This document shows positions 44,401-53,076 of a stretch of DNA of 64,000 nt, piece after piece (within the stretch, counting starts at the first letter, position 1; every line of letters begins with the position of its first letter). The notes below the pieces were generated by a model. That model did not search any database and was not told the origin of the DNA. It saw only the letters and a program-made list of their open reading frames with translations. The translations under genes were made by a program, and so were the position numbers. This DNA is from Symbiodinium natans (Eukaryota; Sar; Dinophyceae; Suessiales; Symbiodiniaceae): contig CAJNDS010001668.1 of NCBI GenBank assembly GCA_905221605.1, forward strand, positions 1,468,276-1,532,275, in the 5' to 3' direction.

Positions 44401-47400
44401 CAGTAGTGCCTTCGTGCTCTGGCTTTTGGGTTGAGGGCTTAGGGTCTGGGGGGGGGGGGGGGGGGGGGTTAATATTAGAACTGAACCCTAAAAGCTTTGG
44501 TCTGGGCTGAATGTACACTGCGGGACCCCGCCCTCTATTCCAAAGAAGCGAATGATCTTGCTGAAGCACAGCTTGACACCTGCCTTTCATTCTGGTCATG
44601 TTTTTTTTTCAAGGCCGCAACTTGTTTGCAAGAGGTGTGCTGATGTGTTTCATCCAGGCATCCTGAGGAGTGCAGGCGCCTGCTGATTTGTTGTGGCCTT
44701 TTCGCTCTCCAGGTGCAGACAATGGGCACTCAATGCACGAAGTGTTTGGCAGCACAGCACTGGCCCTGCTTGTGGCTTTGACAGCCTGCGTATCTGAAGA
44801 AATCACCGGCCATGCAGTGGTTGTGCAAACTGTTGGCCCATTATGCTTCAGATGGGCATGTCCATCTTCCCCGAAGCTCCTCGAAGCACCTATCATGAAC
44901 GCCTAAGGTGAAACCCGAGAGCATCGTCGTCCCACCAAACATGTCGTAGGTCACCCTTTGCATGCCGATGAGCCCTTACACGCCCCAGCCACCACTAAGA
45001 TCTAAGCTTGGAAACCCTCAACCCCAAACCCCAAACCCCAAACCCCAAACCCCAAACCCCAAACCCCAAACCCCAAACCCCAAACCCTAAACCCTAAACC
45101 CTAAACCCTAAACCCTAAACCCTAAACGCTAGCCCCTCTCCTTCTATGTTGGCACCCCTGACCCCCGGCATTGGCCTGTCCAGGATCTTTGGGGACTTGT
45201 GGCAAATATCCGCGGTGAAGTTCTACCAGGCGGAGGTTTAGGGTTTAGGGTTTAGGGTTTAGGGTTTAGGGTTCAGGGTTCAGGGTTCAGGGTTCAGGGT
45301 TCAGGGTTCAGGGTTCAGGGTTCAGGGTTTATATAGGGTTTAGGGTTTAGGGTTTGCTTTAATGGGGCGTAGATGCTGTGAAGGTTAGGATGCAGCAGCG
45401 GCTCGAATGCCTCGTCAGGTGCGAAGAGCAGCTCTGGCCCGATTGTGGAGGGCCACCTAATACTTTTCTCCCACCCCACGCCGTCCGAGGCGGCAAAACC
45501 ACCCAAATCTATTCCTTTTAGGATTTAGGCCTAAACTCATGACAATCGCTTACTTTCAAAAAAAACCTTTCCGTCACCAATAGCCACTTTCAACCAAGGG
45601 AAAGGTTGGAGGCCAGGTCCCGGCGCACGGGTTTCAGCTGCATAGAAAAGAGAGGTCTTAGAGGGTTTGAGGCAGCAGGAAAGGGCCAGGGCCGGAGGGC
45701 AAAGGGGCCAGGCAGGACCAGAAAGGGTGGGGAGCAGGGGGGAGGGAGGCGTCAGGGCGGCCATAAAAGAGTGGGTCCCCTCAAGCACCCTCCCAAGACC
45801 AGCCTGAGGCTGCGGTGAGGGGTTCGGGTCCTCCTGGCCTGGGGCCTTGACCTGCTCCGGTACCCTGCCCATCGTGCATGTTACCGACCTCCGAGCTGCA
45901 GGAGGCGGGCAAGCGACCTGGGTCGACTTTCGCCATACAGGTGGAAGGGCTCAAGCGCCGCCCCCCTCTGAGTTTAGGGGGAGCTATGTCCTACCAACCT
46001 TAAGCCCTAACCGCTCGTTTTCTGGGCACCAAATATCCGATAGTGATACTGAAAAAAAAGGATGTCAACATGGTCTTTGGTCGCCCAGCAAGACCGTTTT
46101 CATCGTCGTTCTCCGGGGGTGCTGTTTGGGGGCATGGGGCCCGACACCGCCCTAAACCCTGAACCCTAAACCCTAAACCCTGACCCCAAGCAGCCAAAAC
46201 CCGCCATGTCGCCGCGGCTTCCGGTGCCGAAGGTTGACTTGCTCCCCCCACCCCCCTGCGCCCCTAAACCCTGACCCCTAAACCGCAAAGGATACCCTAA
46301 ACCCTAAACCCTATAAACCCTAAACCCTAAACCCTAAACCCTGACCCCTAAACCGCAAAAGGATACCTTAAAGAGGCCATTCTGGGCATCTTCAGGGGCT
46401 TGTATTGGTGGGGGGCTTTGGGTTACCCCTGACCCCTCCCCCCCAGGGTTTAGGGTTTAGGGTTTAGGGTTTAGGGTTTAGGGTTAATAAACAATATAAA
46501 GAACCATCATCCCTGAAACCTAAAGGCCCTGAAAAAAAGAAGCCCAAAGCCTGAACCCGGAATTCCGGAACCTTGCCGCGTTGGCACATGCAGGTGGCCT
46601 GGCAACGCAGCGCGGATTTTTCCACGAGCGGGACTGGGGTGAGCTGAGGGAGTTTGTTTTAAGGGTTTAGGGTTTAGGCTTCGCCTGCATCCTTTGGATG
46701 TTCACCTTTATACTAGCAGTCCTCAATAGGGATTCTAGTAGGGGGCACTAGAATCCATATTACGACTGTTGGCATAAGGGGGAACATCCCAAGTCTTCAG
46801 GGTTTAGGAGAATGTTTCTGAGGGCTTCAAGGGCCTTGTGAACCTCTGACACCCAAACCTTGCTGAAACCCTAAATCCTGAACCCTAAACCCTAAACCAA
46901 AACCCTAAACCCTAAACCCTAAACCGTAAACCCTAAACCCTAAACCCTAAACCCTAAACCCTAAGCCCTAAACCCTAAACCCTAAACCCTAACCCTAACC
47001 CCTAACCCCTAACACCCTACCTCGAGTCCTTGTGTAAGCGATGTAATTACCCTGATGGTAGGGAAGTTGGCCACCAATTCAGATGTTTCTCTCTGTGGTT
47101 TGGGGTTTGGGGTTTAGGGTTTAGGGTTTAAGGTTTAGGGTTTAGGGTGTAGGGTTTAGGGTTTAGGGGTCAGGGTGTGTTGGTTAAGCTTGACAGCCGT
47201 CTCGCGGCTTCGCGCTGGGAAAAGTTTTTTTTTTTTTTTAATTTGTTTTTGTTTGTCTTAGGGGGAGTGGGGAGAAGGGGGGGGAGTGGAGATCTATGTC
47301 CACACCTATCTCTGAGGCTGCGTGGCCCTAGAGAGGCAGCCCGACGGGCGGTGCAGTGAGGTGCGCTAGCCGGCGCAGCTGAAGAGCCTCCTCGCGAGGC

Positions 47401-50400
47401 TCTTCAAGGCAGCCACCCTAAACCCTAAACCCTAAACCCTAACCCTGAACCCTAAAACCCTAAGATCACCTTGGCCAGCGGCTGCTCACTGCCTTCGACG
47501 TCTCGGAGCACCTGGGCCTCCTCCACTTGGTGCAAGGGTGCGGACGGCTCCGAGATACTCCAGGCCAAGCCCCCTGAGCCCTAAACCCTGCTCGGCATAT
47601 TTTCTGAACGTCTCTCAACTCCAGACCTCGAAGCCCTTACCCTAAACCAGAAACCCGGGCCCTAAACCCCAAGCCCTAAAATCCCAGACCTTGAAGCCAC
47701 TGTTTCCCGTTTGTGTGCACCCGTACCAACCCCAACCCCTGAACACTAGAAGCCCTGAACCCCAGCCCCTAAAGCGTACCGACTCACCCGAACCCTGACC
47801 CCCTAAACCCAAATCCTTCGCCCTTGTGCCGATGTCTCCGAATCAGGAGCTTATCGCTTGCCAGAAGTCCAAGGCGCTAGAGTTGGCTTCCGGACGCGGC
47901 AAGGTGCAGTGCAGGGTGTAAGGTTGGGGGTTTGGGGTTTCCACGTAAATCCTATCGGGGATAAAGGGGTAAAGGGGTTTGGTGAAGTGGACAGGGGCGT
48001 GGGTGGTAACTTCTGCTTGTGAATACTTCTACACTAATTCACCTTGGACCTTGGCAAAGGCCGGAGGGAATCTCAGGCTTGGAATCCACACTAAGTTTTG
48101 TTAGGAATTATGGTTTAGGGCTTAGGGTTAGGGTTTAGGGTTTAGGGTTTAGGGTTTAGGGTTTAGGGTTTAGGGTTTAGGGTTTAGGGTTTAGGGTTTA
48201 GGGTTTAGGGTTTAGGGTTTAGGGTTTAGGGTTTAGGGTTTAGGGTTTAGGGTTTAGGGTTTAGGTTTTCGGGTTTAGGGTTTAGGGTTTAGGGTTTAGG
48301 GTTTAGGGTTTAGGGTTTAGGGTTTAGGGTTTAGGGTTTAGGGTTTAGGGTTTAGGGTTTAGGGTTTAGGGTTTAGGGTTCAGCATCTCCAGTTCAAGCA
48401 TTCACTAGTCAAGCTCGCTACTCTGGTATCGAATATATACCCACCCACCCTTTGGATCCCATAACATTAGAAAAATATTTTGGTTTTTAACGGACCCAAA
48501 ACCCGGCCACAATAGGCCCTTTATGCTCTTAGGGCCCTAAACCCTACGGTTTAGAAGCCCCTGTCGGTGAAGGCTCGGTTTTGGTCAAAAATCCAGAAGA
48601 CGAGAGCCACCCAGAACAACATTGAAAAACCTTGAAAAACACTGAAAAACTCTGAAAAACCTTGAAAAACCTTGAAAAAACTCGGGGAAAGGGAAAATCA
48701 CCATTGCCCACTCTTGAGGCCGAAAATCACCGTTGCCCACTTTTGAATTAGGGTTTAAATTCATTATGATCGAGAGGTTTAGGGTTTTGGGTTTTGGGTT
48801 TTGGGTTTTGGGTTTAGGGTTTAGGGTTTAGGGTGTAGGGTGTAGGGTGTAGGGTGTCGGGTGTAGGGTGTAGGGTGTAGGGTAATTCAGGATTGCTCAG
48901 GCCTAAGGTAAGTAAGGACAAAGCTCAGGCCCCCGAACGTATGGCTCAAAAAAGCGCCGGCCTCGTCAAACAGGCCTGGGACCCTACATTTCACAACCCC
49001 AAACCCTAACCCCCGAAGCCCTATCATAAGCCCCTGAACCCTAAACCCTAAACCCTAAGCCCTAAACCCTAAGCCCTAAACCCTAAACCCTAAACCCTGA
49101 ACCCCAAACCCTCCAGCCGCTCTGGCAGATGGGCGTGTCGGGCAAGCTTGAGGAAAGACTCCTTAAGGCCCGTGGGTGAAGGGTTTGGGGGTTTGGAGGT
49201 TTAGGCTTTTAGGGGTTAGGGTTTAAGGTTTAGGGTTGGTAGTTTGGGTTTGTGCGGGTCGTTGGTTTAGATTTTCATGATTCTTGTGACCTTGTGGTAG
49301 CACTGTCGTGATGCGGAGGGTGCCAGATCGAGTGATTTGGACTCCCTTGCAAGAAGGATTCAGGGTTGAGGCTTTATCCCTAAACCCTAAGTCCTAAGCC
49401 CCAAACGAAGGTCCCAGGGTTCATGGAAGTGCTCCAATGTCTTTTGAGGGGTTCTTGTTCTTCCGCTGCGGGAGCACAAGGAATATCGAGGAGGCCCCGG
49501 AAGGTCTTTTTGAAAACGAGAGGGAATTGGGATTTGCGGTATGAGGGTTTAGCGCTTAGGGTTTGGGGTTTAGGGTTTAGGGTTGTATCAGCCAAAAGGG
49601 GGGGGGGGGGGTGCTGTTTGAGAATTTTCCGCCGTATAGACGCGGCTTGAAACATGAGAGTCCTCATCAAATGGTACAGCTTTCGAGGGAAATTAAGAGA
49701 AACCCCATTAGACTGTTCAGCTCCAAAGGAAAGTTCAAATCCACGGCTGTCGTGGAGCTAACAAACACCTTTCGCCCAACATAAGCCCCAAACCCTAACC
49801 TCTAAACTCTCAATCCAGCTGTAACCCTAAACCCTAAACCCTAAACCCTAAACCCTAAACCTTAAACCCTGGGGGGGGGGGGGGGGGGGGGGGGGGACAG
49901 GCTGCCCAGATAATGCTCCGAGTGGGCGACATCCGGTCCTACTGCCGGTTCACCGCCCAGGCCAATTCTTTCGGGCAGGGGAAAATGTCTTTAGGGTTTA
50001 GGGTTTAGGGTTTAGGGTCAGGAATTGGAGTTGCTTAATGAGTGTTGAGGGTCAAGTGTGCAGGGAGGCATGAGGCAAGATATGGTACCCTCAAGCTCAG
50101 GCCCCTACAGCAGAGACCCTAAACCCTAAACCCTAAACCCTAAACCCTAAACCCTTATGAGACCCTCAAGGCTTTTCATTCTATTCACAAAGCCTGGGCT
50201 TGAGGCTATGGCTTGGGTCCTGTGGGCTATTTCGGTTTGGGGTTAGGGTTTAGGGTTTAGGGTTTAGGGTTTAGGGTTTAGGGTTTAGGGTTTAGGGTTT
50301 AGGGTTTAGGGTTTAGGGTTTAGGGTTTAGGGTTTAGAGTTGTTCTAGGGTATTTGCGTGGTGTTTAGGCATTACGGAGTTCTAGCGTTATTGGGTTTTG

Positions 50401-52388
50401 GGATTTGTTTTGGGGCTTTCAGAGTTTCGTTTCTTTTCGTTAGGGTTCTTTAGGGGTTCAGGATTTCGGGGGTCTTTAGGGGTTTAAGGACGGAGGGATC
50501 GAGGGGATTTGGGCTTTAGGGGTTATAGGGTTTTAGTTTCTTGGAGGTTGGAGGTCTGTAGGGTTTAGGGCTAGGGCACAAGAACTTTTTCGGGAACCCC
50601 TCAATGTCAATCCCAACGTCCTAAAAGAGGTGTATTGGCAATTCTGTAGATCCTGGTGCCTTGTGGTGCCTTTTGGAGGCACCCTGTTTTCTAGTGTTGC
50701 AGCTCCTCATTTAGAGGGGAATCCAAGCAACCCCGAAGAGGACAACATCAGCTAACCCATATTCCCTAAACCCTCATACACATGTGTGTATATTATTATT
50801 ATTATTATCATTATCATTATTATTATTGTGTTTATGATTATGATTATTTTCATTATATATATACACACACACCTTAAACCCTAAGTCAAGTGGCATCCCC
50901 CCAACCGGACATGAATCAAAGGCCGGTCACTGGGAGAGGGCGATCTGCATCGCGCCAGCCGCCTGAGGGCCAAGTGTGTTCTGAGGGGTGGAAACTTAGG
51001 GATTCTTGGGTTTAGGGTTTAGGGTTTAGGGTGTAGGGTGTAGGGTGTAGGGTTTAGGTTTTAGGGTTTAGGGTTTAGGGCTTTCTGATGTCGGGCACTG
51101 TAATTCCTAAGAAACAGCTCAAACTGTAATTGTTGCTAGGGTTCCAAGTTCAGTATAGGAAGGTGTCTATCGGGTTTTGAGGGCATGGGGGCGGGCGGGC
51201 GGGGGTGTAGTGCGTGAGGGTTTGAGGGCTGCATAGTCCCTAAGGGTCCATGTACCTATATAGTATATACTTGGGCCTTAAAGGGGTTCCCATATAGTAG
51301 CTTTAGGGCCCAAGTATATACTATATGGGTACATGGACCCTTTGGGAGTGTGTGTGTGTGTTAGGATTTTCGGGGTATGCGGCGGCCCTAGGGCGGGGTC
51401 TTCGGGATTGAATCGGCGGTTTTTGAGGGCCTCCGAAGCCGTCCTAAAGCTTAGCGAAGGAGCCCGAAGCTGCCCCATCGTGTTTAGCGTTTAGGGTTTG
51501 GGGTTTAGGGTTTAGGGTTTAGGGTTTCGGGTTTAGGGTTTAGGGTTTAGGGTTTAGGGTTTAGGAAGGGCCATAAGACCCCCGCTCAAAAGGCGATGGC
51601 CACTGAAGTTACGGTGGCTCCACTTGCAACCCCAGTGAAGCTCCCCGTGCACCTCCAAGCACACCGTAAACCCTTCTCAGCCTCAACCTTCTGAACCCTA
51701 CCTGGGAACCTATATGTACCTACTGTTTTATGTTTGTAGGTTCTTATGGGTTTTACCTACTAGTTGAGGGGTAGTTACGACTAAAAAGTAGGTAAGCAGA
51801 GTCCCAGGTACACCCTAAACCCTAAACCCTAAACCGCAAACCCTAAACCCTAAACCCTAAACCCTAAACCTGGCTCCAGGTCAGCCACAAGTTCTGGCAG
51901 GAGCTGTGCGCAGAGTATGTAGACACCCTGAGCGCAGCGAGCGACATCGAAGAGGTGCGGCGCGCATTTCTTTAGGGTCTAGGGTTTAGGGTTTAGGGTT
52001 TACTGTCGTTTCTTCGATGGAGAACTCTAAAGCCTTTGGCTCCAACCCATTTATAGAACCCAAGTTTTCCCAAAACCCCTCAACCCATTGAGATCCAAGT
52101 ACAATCTTCCTGCATTGTTCACAGTGAACCCTAAACCCTAAACCCTAAAGCCCTAAATCCTAAGCTCGACATCCTAAAGCTCTTACATCCCGAAGTCCTA
52201 AAGGCCTGGAACCCAAAACCCTTAGCACCTAAACCCTAAACCCTAAACCCTCAAGCCCCTGTAACTTGAAATTATTCAAAAGTCAAAAACGAAACCCTCG
52301 AAACTTTCCTCGAAACTTTTCCCGGAAACTTTCGTGGAAACTTTCCCCGGACCTGAACCCAAATTTCACTAAACCCTCCACCCCTCCC

Positions 52389-52423
<35 letters not shown>

Positions 52424-53076
52424 CAGGCGGCACCGTTTCTGATCTCAGCCGGTCGGTCGGCCAAGCTGGTCTGGGGCCCCAGCCTTGAGGTGAGGGCCTT
52501 GCCGAGCTCAAACAGGGGTTTCCGAAAATAGGGGGACCCGTTTTGGGGGCAAGGTTTAGGGTTTAGGGTTTAGGGTTTAGGGTTTAGGGTTTAGGGTTTA
52601 GGGTTTAGGGTTTAGGGTTTAGGGTTTAGGGTTTAGGGTTTAGGGTTCAGGCCTTAGGGCTTAGGGCTTAGGGTTTAGGTAACTATAAGAAGGATTATGG
52701 TATTTTTTGGGGGGTATCTTAGGGGGACCCTATTTTGAGAAATGCACAAAAGAGCTTGTAGTCCCTACATAGGAAGTACTTTAAGGCCCAAGTATTCCCT
52801 CTGTAGGTACATGGACCCTGAGGGAATCTGATAGTTGCATGGGCCCGAAAATATAGTGCCTTGCCTCCTGGAAAGGGTACATAAGGTTTATGAGGGGTAT
52901 ATAAGGGGTACCCGTTTAAGGTCCGCACTTAAACGGACCATGAAACTACCCCAAGATACAAAAAGGCTTTAGGGTTTAGGGTTTAGGGTTTTACATCGGG
53001 TTTAGAAGTCGGTTTTGCACGAGGTGGACCACTACATAGAGAGGAGCGAGCTGGACAATGCCTTTGTCGCGCGCAG
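31660..53076 (+). CDS. WDR17-like WD40 and helical-repeat protein (gene span)
   Basis: Large scaffold protein of the WDR17 type, spread over more than 21 kb. Order of recognised parts: blade VFNVAFHP-ICSGSDDR-TIRVWNW, GHTSYVRGLLW-SGSWDATIRVWD, YEHHADVYG, SSSRDTTIRLW, then helical segments LWQISAVKFYQ, KLEERLLKAAQIML, RVGDIRSYCR, VSHKFWQEL and LDNAFVAR. The order and several motifs match what I recall of animal WDR17 (SGSWDYTIKVWD, DHGADVYG, LWNLVAVI, EERLKEAAEIHLRLG, VKYWKKL). The N-terminal blades and the end were not found. One loop between DVYG and VSSSRD is missing. Introns are full of telomeric tracts and elements. The protein's role is unknown. Confidence 0.85.
31738..33045. other. Intron of the WDR17-like gene
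   Basis: Holds an 18-base G run (31741-31758), a GT/AT microsatellite zone (31861-31960), an inverted-repeat element (about 32268-32340, GTCCCTTTTTTGGTACCC mirrored), TTTAGGG tracts (32480-32555, 32660-32700) and GGGGTTT-variant repeats (32940-33010). Ends ACCAAG. Two open pieces occur: 32092-32218 on + (RLREDDVDFGPHKASV) and 32714-32842 on minus. Confidence 0.55.
32714..32842 (-). CDS. Antisense exon-like ORF within the intron
   Basis: On the minus strand an ATAAG acceptor leads into VSGQLSAEGVNKEFVDYVAG and GEVRLEDASSTWAFQCHAM with a TAG stop at 32714-32716. Composition is protein-like, but a + frame over the same bases is also open, so neither reading is secure. Confidence 0.3.
33046..33090 (+). 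CDS. WDR17-like exon: end of the blade
   Basis: Acceptor ACCAAG, reads TIRVWNWTPAYNGQR. A GA donor (GAGCTG) keeps frame with the next exon. A GC donor a few bases later (33102) would not. Confidence 0.85.
33882..33955 (+). CDS. WDR17-like exon: next blade start
   Basis: Reads QLLRLLGHTSYVRGLLWHTE then LPHI. GHTSYVRGLLW is the GH dipeptide and strand of a WD40 blade. GC donor (GCCGGG) gives LPHIL-FSGSWD. Confidence 0.92.
34631..34673. repeat. 43-base poly-G run
   Basis: Uninterrupted G homopolymer inside the WDR17-like intron 33956-35091. Length may be affected by sequencing. Confidence 0.9.
34926..35091. mobile_element. Diverged family A element closing an intron
   Basis: CACTCTGTCTAGACTCGCAG to the right end TTCTCTTGGGTCTAG, followed by TCTCTCAG, the intron's acceptor. 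A short CCCTAAA piece lies inside. Confidence 0.55.
35092..35145 (+). CDS. WDR17-like exon: blade end
   Basis: Acceptor TCTCTCAG, reads FSGSWDATIRVWDVEDQ plus a split Arg codon. SGSWD-TI-VWD is distinctive for WDR17. GC donor (GCGTGG). Confidence 0.94.
35923..35963 (+). CDS. WDR17-like exon: YEHHADVYG
   Basis: Acceptor GCGCCAG after a CT-rich tract, reads CIYTSYEHHADVYG. Frame continues exactly from DVEDQR. GC donor (GCCGGG). The following piece, expected to encode a short loop before VSSSRD, was not found in 35964-37819. Confidence 0.92.
36912..37144. repeat. 9-bp array GGGTTTATA
   Basis: About 25 tandem copies, mostly GGGTTTATA with GGGTTTAGA and GGGTTCATA variants. The unit looks like a telomere heptamer with two extra bases. 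Overlapping ORFs reading (Ile-Gly-Phe)n or (Asn-Pro-Ile)n are artefacts. Confidence 0.92.
37283..37412. mobile_element. Family F inverted-repeat element
   Basis: GGGTTCAAGGGAGGTATGTA at the left, GGTACCTACCCCTCTTGAACCC at the right (mirror), CTCCCTA/TTCCCTA repeats inside. Confidence 0.7.
37501..37610. mobile_element. Family B element in a WDR17-like intron
   Basis: CTTGGCAGCCCAGGGGTACC to TGATCATTGGGCTACCAA. Flanking frames give no sign that it is an intron on its own. Confidence 0.8.
37820..37864 (+). CDS. WDR17-like exon: last recognised WD40 blade
   Basis: Acceptor AACCCAG, reads VSSSRDTTIRLWVFE. GC donor (GCGTTC). Confidence 0.92.
38067..38354 (+). CDS. Open frame of uncertain status
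   Basis: A 95-codon frame with helix-rich composition (EGAVDMLVEKWMAKIGC, KMASDKFRKLMARWL). The opposite strand is also open for 136 codons. It lies between WDR17-like exons without a homologous counterpart there. Could be an exon, or just a stop-poor intron stretch. Confidence 0.25.
   Translation: MGFRCGEQRQSENAGLIQQCMVGKKAAQSVEFSKENVALLWEGAVDMLVEKWMAKIGCLRANGWLVEIAKMASDKFRKLMARWLRTCFFHLGVWG
38414..38452. repeat. TG dinucleotide microsatellite
   Basis: About 18 TG units, ending in a G run. Confidence 0.95.
38640..38935. repeat. CCCGAAA then long CCCTAAA tract
   Basis: A run of CCCGAAA/CCCCGAA variants (38640-38700) grades into almost pure CCCTAAA to 38935, among the longest telomere-type tracts in the window. 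Confidence 0.92.
39318..39378 (+). CDS. Exon, probably of the WDR17-like gene
   Basis: Acceptor CCTACAG, reads DLVRPLLVEALVRPESMTDL. Ends with a GC donor followed by CTTGG (GCCTTGG), the recurrent intron start. Very protein-like. Placement in the gene is by position only. Confidence 0.65.
39586..39622. repeat. Poly-T then poly-G run
   Basis: About 25 T followed by a G-rich run. Low complexity in an intron. Confidence 0.9.
39768..39947 (+). CDS. Open frame of uncertain status
   Basis: 58 codons open (KVTSRTCETLVFCDEYLQKG, KFAHCTFPKNSNTSN) to a TAA. No clean acceptor was chosen. May be an exon of the WDR17-like gene. Confidence 0.25.
40684..40799. repeat. TTTAGGG tract
   Basis: Nearly pure heptamers followed by TTTCGGG variants to 40850. 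Confidence 0.92.
41347..41415 (+). CDS. Exon-like segment within the WDR17-like region
   Basis: Acceptor GCAAG, reads VLTTFQSPPGSHSRRKRLYG then EAR, donor GTTGGG. No WDR17 counterpart recognised. Confidence 0.4.
41611..41661 (+). CDS. Exon-like segment with a canonical donor
   Basis: Acceptor CTATCAG, reads STSCHLKTAELVFDDP, donor GTAAGT, one of the few textbook donors in the window. Confidence 0.5.
41778..41948 (+). CDS. Exon-like open frame
   Basis: Frame VATDAASGYLQVAKTKKIRG and onwards to NDGQLSGEGQWFLLP, closed by TAG at 41949. An acceptor CTGCAG at 41810 may be the real start. Confidence 0.35.
42779..42829 (+). CDS. Exon within the WDR17-like region
   Basis: Acceptor CAAGAG, reads ASQRLATELATSGGIRP, canonical donor GTGAGT. 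Confidence 0.55.
43271..43360. mobile_element. Family E inverted-repeat element
   Basis: GAGATGTTCACCCTAGAAGTAACAGTCC... mirrored by GGACTGTTAGTATAAGGGGA and GCATCCC. About 90 bp. Confidence 0.75.
43458..43603. repeat. TTTAGGG tract
   Basis: Pure heptamers over about 145 bp. GGGCTTA variants follow at 43748-43835. Confidence 0.93.
44161..44229 (+). CDS. WDR17-like exon, helical region
   Basis: Acceptor TTCGCAG, reads SEVYQKILNFFMYRRGLEVH then RAD, donor GTAGGG. The 14 bases spanning its acceptor are duplicated upstream of a telomeric insert (see findings). Confidence 0.7.
44670..44906 (+). CDS. Open frame of uncertain status
   Basis: 79 codons open to TAA, with FGSTALALLVALTACVSEE and EITGHAVVVQTVGP. 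The minus strand is also open over most of it. If the acceptor CTCTCCAG at 44713 is used the frame would be entered late. Not matched to WDR17. Confidence 0.3.
   Translation: MQAPADLLWPFRSPGADNGHSMHEVFGSTALALLVALTACVSEEITGHAVVVQTVGPLCFRWACPSSPKLLEAPIMNA
45184..45235 (+). CDS. WDR17-like exon with a telomeric donor
   Basis: Acceptor TGTCCAG, reads IFGDLWQISAVKFYQAE, comparable to SDNLWNLVAVIKGQ of WDR17. The intron starts GTTTAGGGTTTAGGG: the donor is the first base pair of a TTTAGGG tract. Confidence 0.8.
46594..46638 (+). CDS. WDR17-like region exon
   Basis: Acceptor ATGCAG, reads GLATQRGFFHERDW, donor GTGAGC. Helical-repeat character. Confidence 0.65.
46698..46791. mobile_element. Family E inverted-repeat element
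   Basis: GGATGTTCACCTTTATACTA with GCATAAGGGGGAACATCCC at the right. About 95 bp. Confidence 0.8.
47465..47537 (+). CDS. WDR17-like region exon
   Basis: Acceptor CTAAG at the edge of a CCCTAAA tract, reads HLGQRLLTAFDVSEHLGLLH then LVQ, donor GTGCGG. Confidence 0.65.
47847..47903 (+). CDS. WDR17-like exon, helical region
   Basis: Acceptor AATCAG, reads ELIACQKSKALELASGRGK, comparable to HLIKFRTSEAQELT of WDR17 and in the right order. Donor GTGCAG. Confidence 0.75.
48126..48380. repeat. Long TTTAGGG tract
   Basis: About 255 bp of nearly perfect heptamers with a single TTTTCGGG interruption. Confidence 0.95.
48620..48680. repeat. 10-bp repeat CTTGAAAAAC
   Basis: Six imperfect copies in a row, followed by a twice-repeated AAAATCACC-TTGCCCACT block (48693-48745). 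Confidence 0.85.
49117..49167 (+). CDS. WDR17-like exon, helical region
   Basis: Acceptor CTCCAG, reads PLWQMGVSGKLEERLLK. A GC donor (GCCCGT) joins it in frame to AAQIML, matching KEERLKEAAEIHL of WDR17. A GT donor eight bases later would break the match. Confidence 0.88.
49870..49896. repeat. 27-base poly-G run before an acceptor
   Basis: G homopolymer ends four bases before the ACAG acceptor at 49897-49900, where most introns have pyrimidines. Confidence 0.9.
49901..49960 (+). CDS. WDR17-like exon, helical region
   Basis: Reads AAQIMLRVGDIRSYCRFTAQ, comparable to AAEIHLRLGQIQRYCELMVE of WDR17. GC donor (GCCAAT). Confidence 0.9.
50247..50337. repeat. TTTAGGG tract
   Basis: Pure heptamers in a WDR17-like intron. 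The stretch 50340-51230 after it has no gene and includes a TAT/ATT microsatellite (50789-50870). Confidence 0.9.
51238..51342. mobile_element. Family C element, near-perfect hairpin
   Basis: AGGGTCCATGTACCTATATAG at one end and CTATATGGGTACATGGACCCTT at the other, with TATATACTTGGGCC / GGGCCCAAGTATATA inside: inverted arms of about 35 bp. The clearest copy of family C. Confidence 0.85.
51704..51810. mobile_element. Singleton inverted-repeat element
   Basis: ACCTGGGAACCTATATGTAC with AAAAGTAGGTAAGCAGAGTCC and CAGGT at the right form inverted ends. Confidence 0.6.
51880..51954 (+). CDS. WDR17-like exon, helical region
   Basis: Acceptor GCTCCAG, reads VSHKFWQELCAEYVDTLSAA then SDIEE, comparable to VSVKYWKKLMQRRADQL of WDR17. 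Donor GTGCGG. Confidence 0.9.
52388..52422. repeat. Poly-C run
   Basis: C homopolymer of about 33 bases after a run of GGAAACTTTC repeats (52295-52345). Confidence 0.9.
52553..52646. repeat. TTTAGGG tract
   Basis: Pure heptamers. A partial family C piece (52760-52812) and a family D element (52832-52950) follow. Confidence 0.9.
53006..53076 (+). CDS. WDR17-like exon with a telomeric acceptor
   Basis: The acceptor is GGGTTTAG, a telomeric unit. It reads KSVLHEVDHYIERSELDNAF then VAR, comparable to KKLVHFFMSRGQLKEALLVAQ of WDR17. A GC donor (GCCCAG) is likely. Confidence 0.88.
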
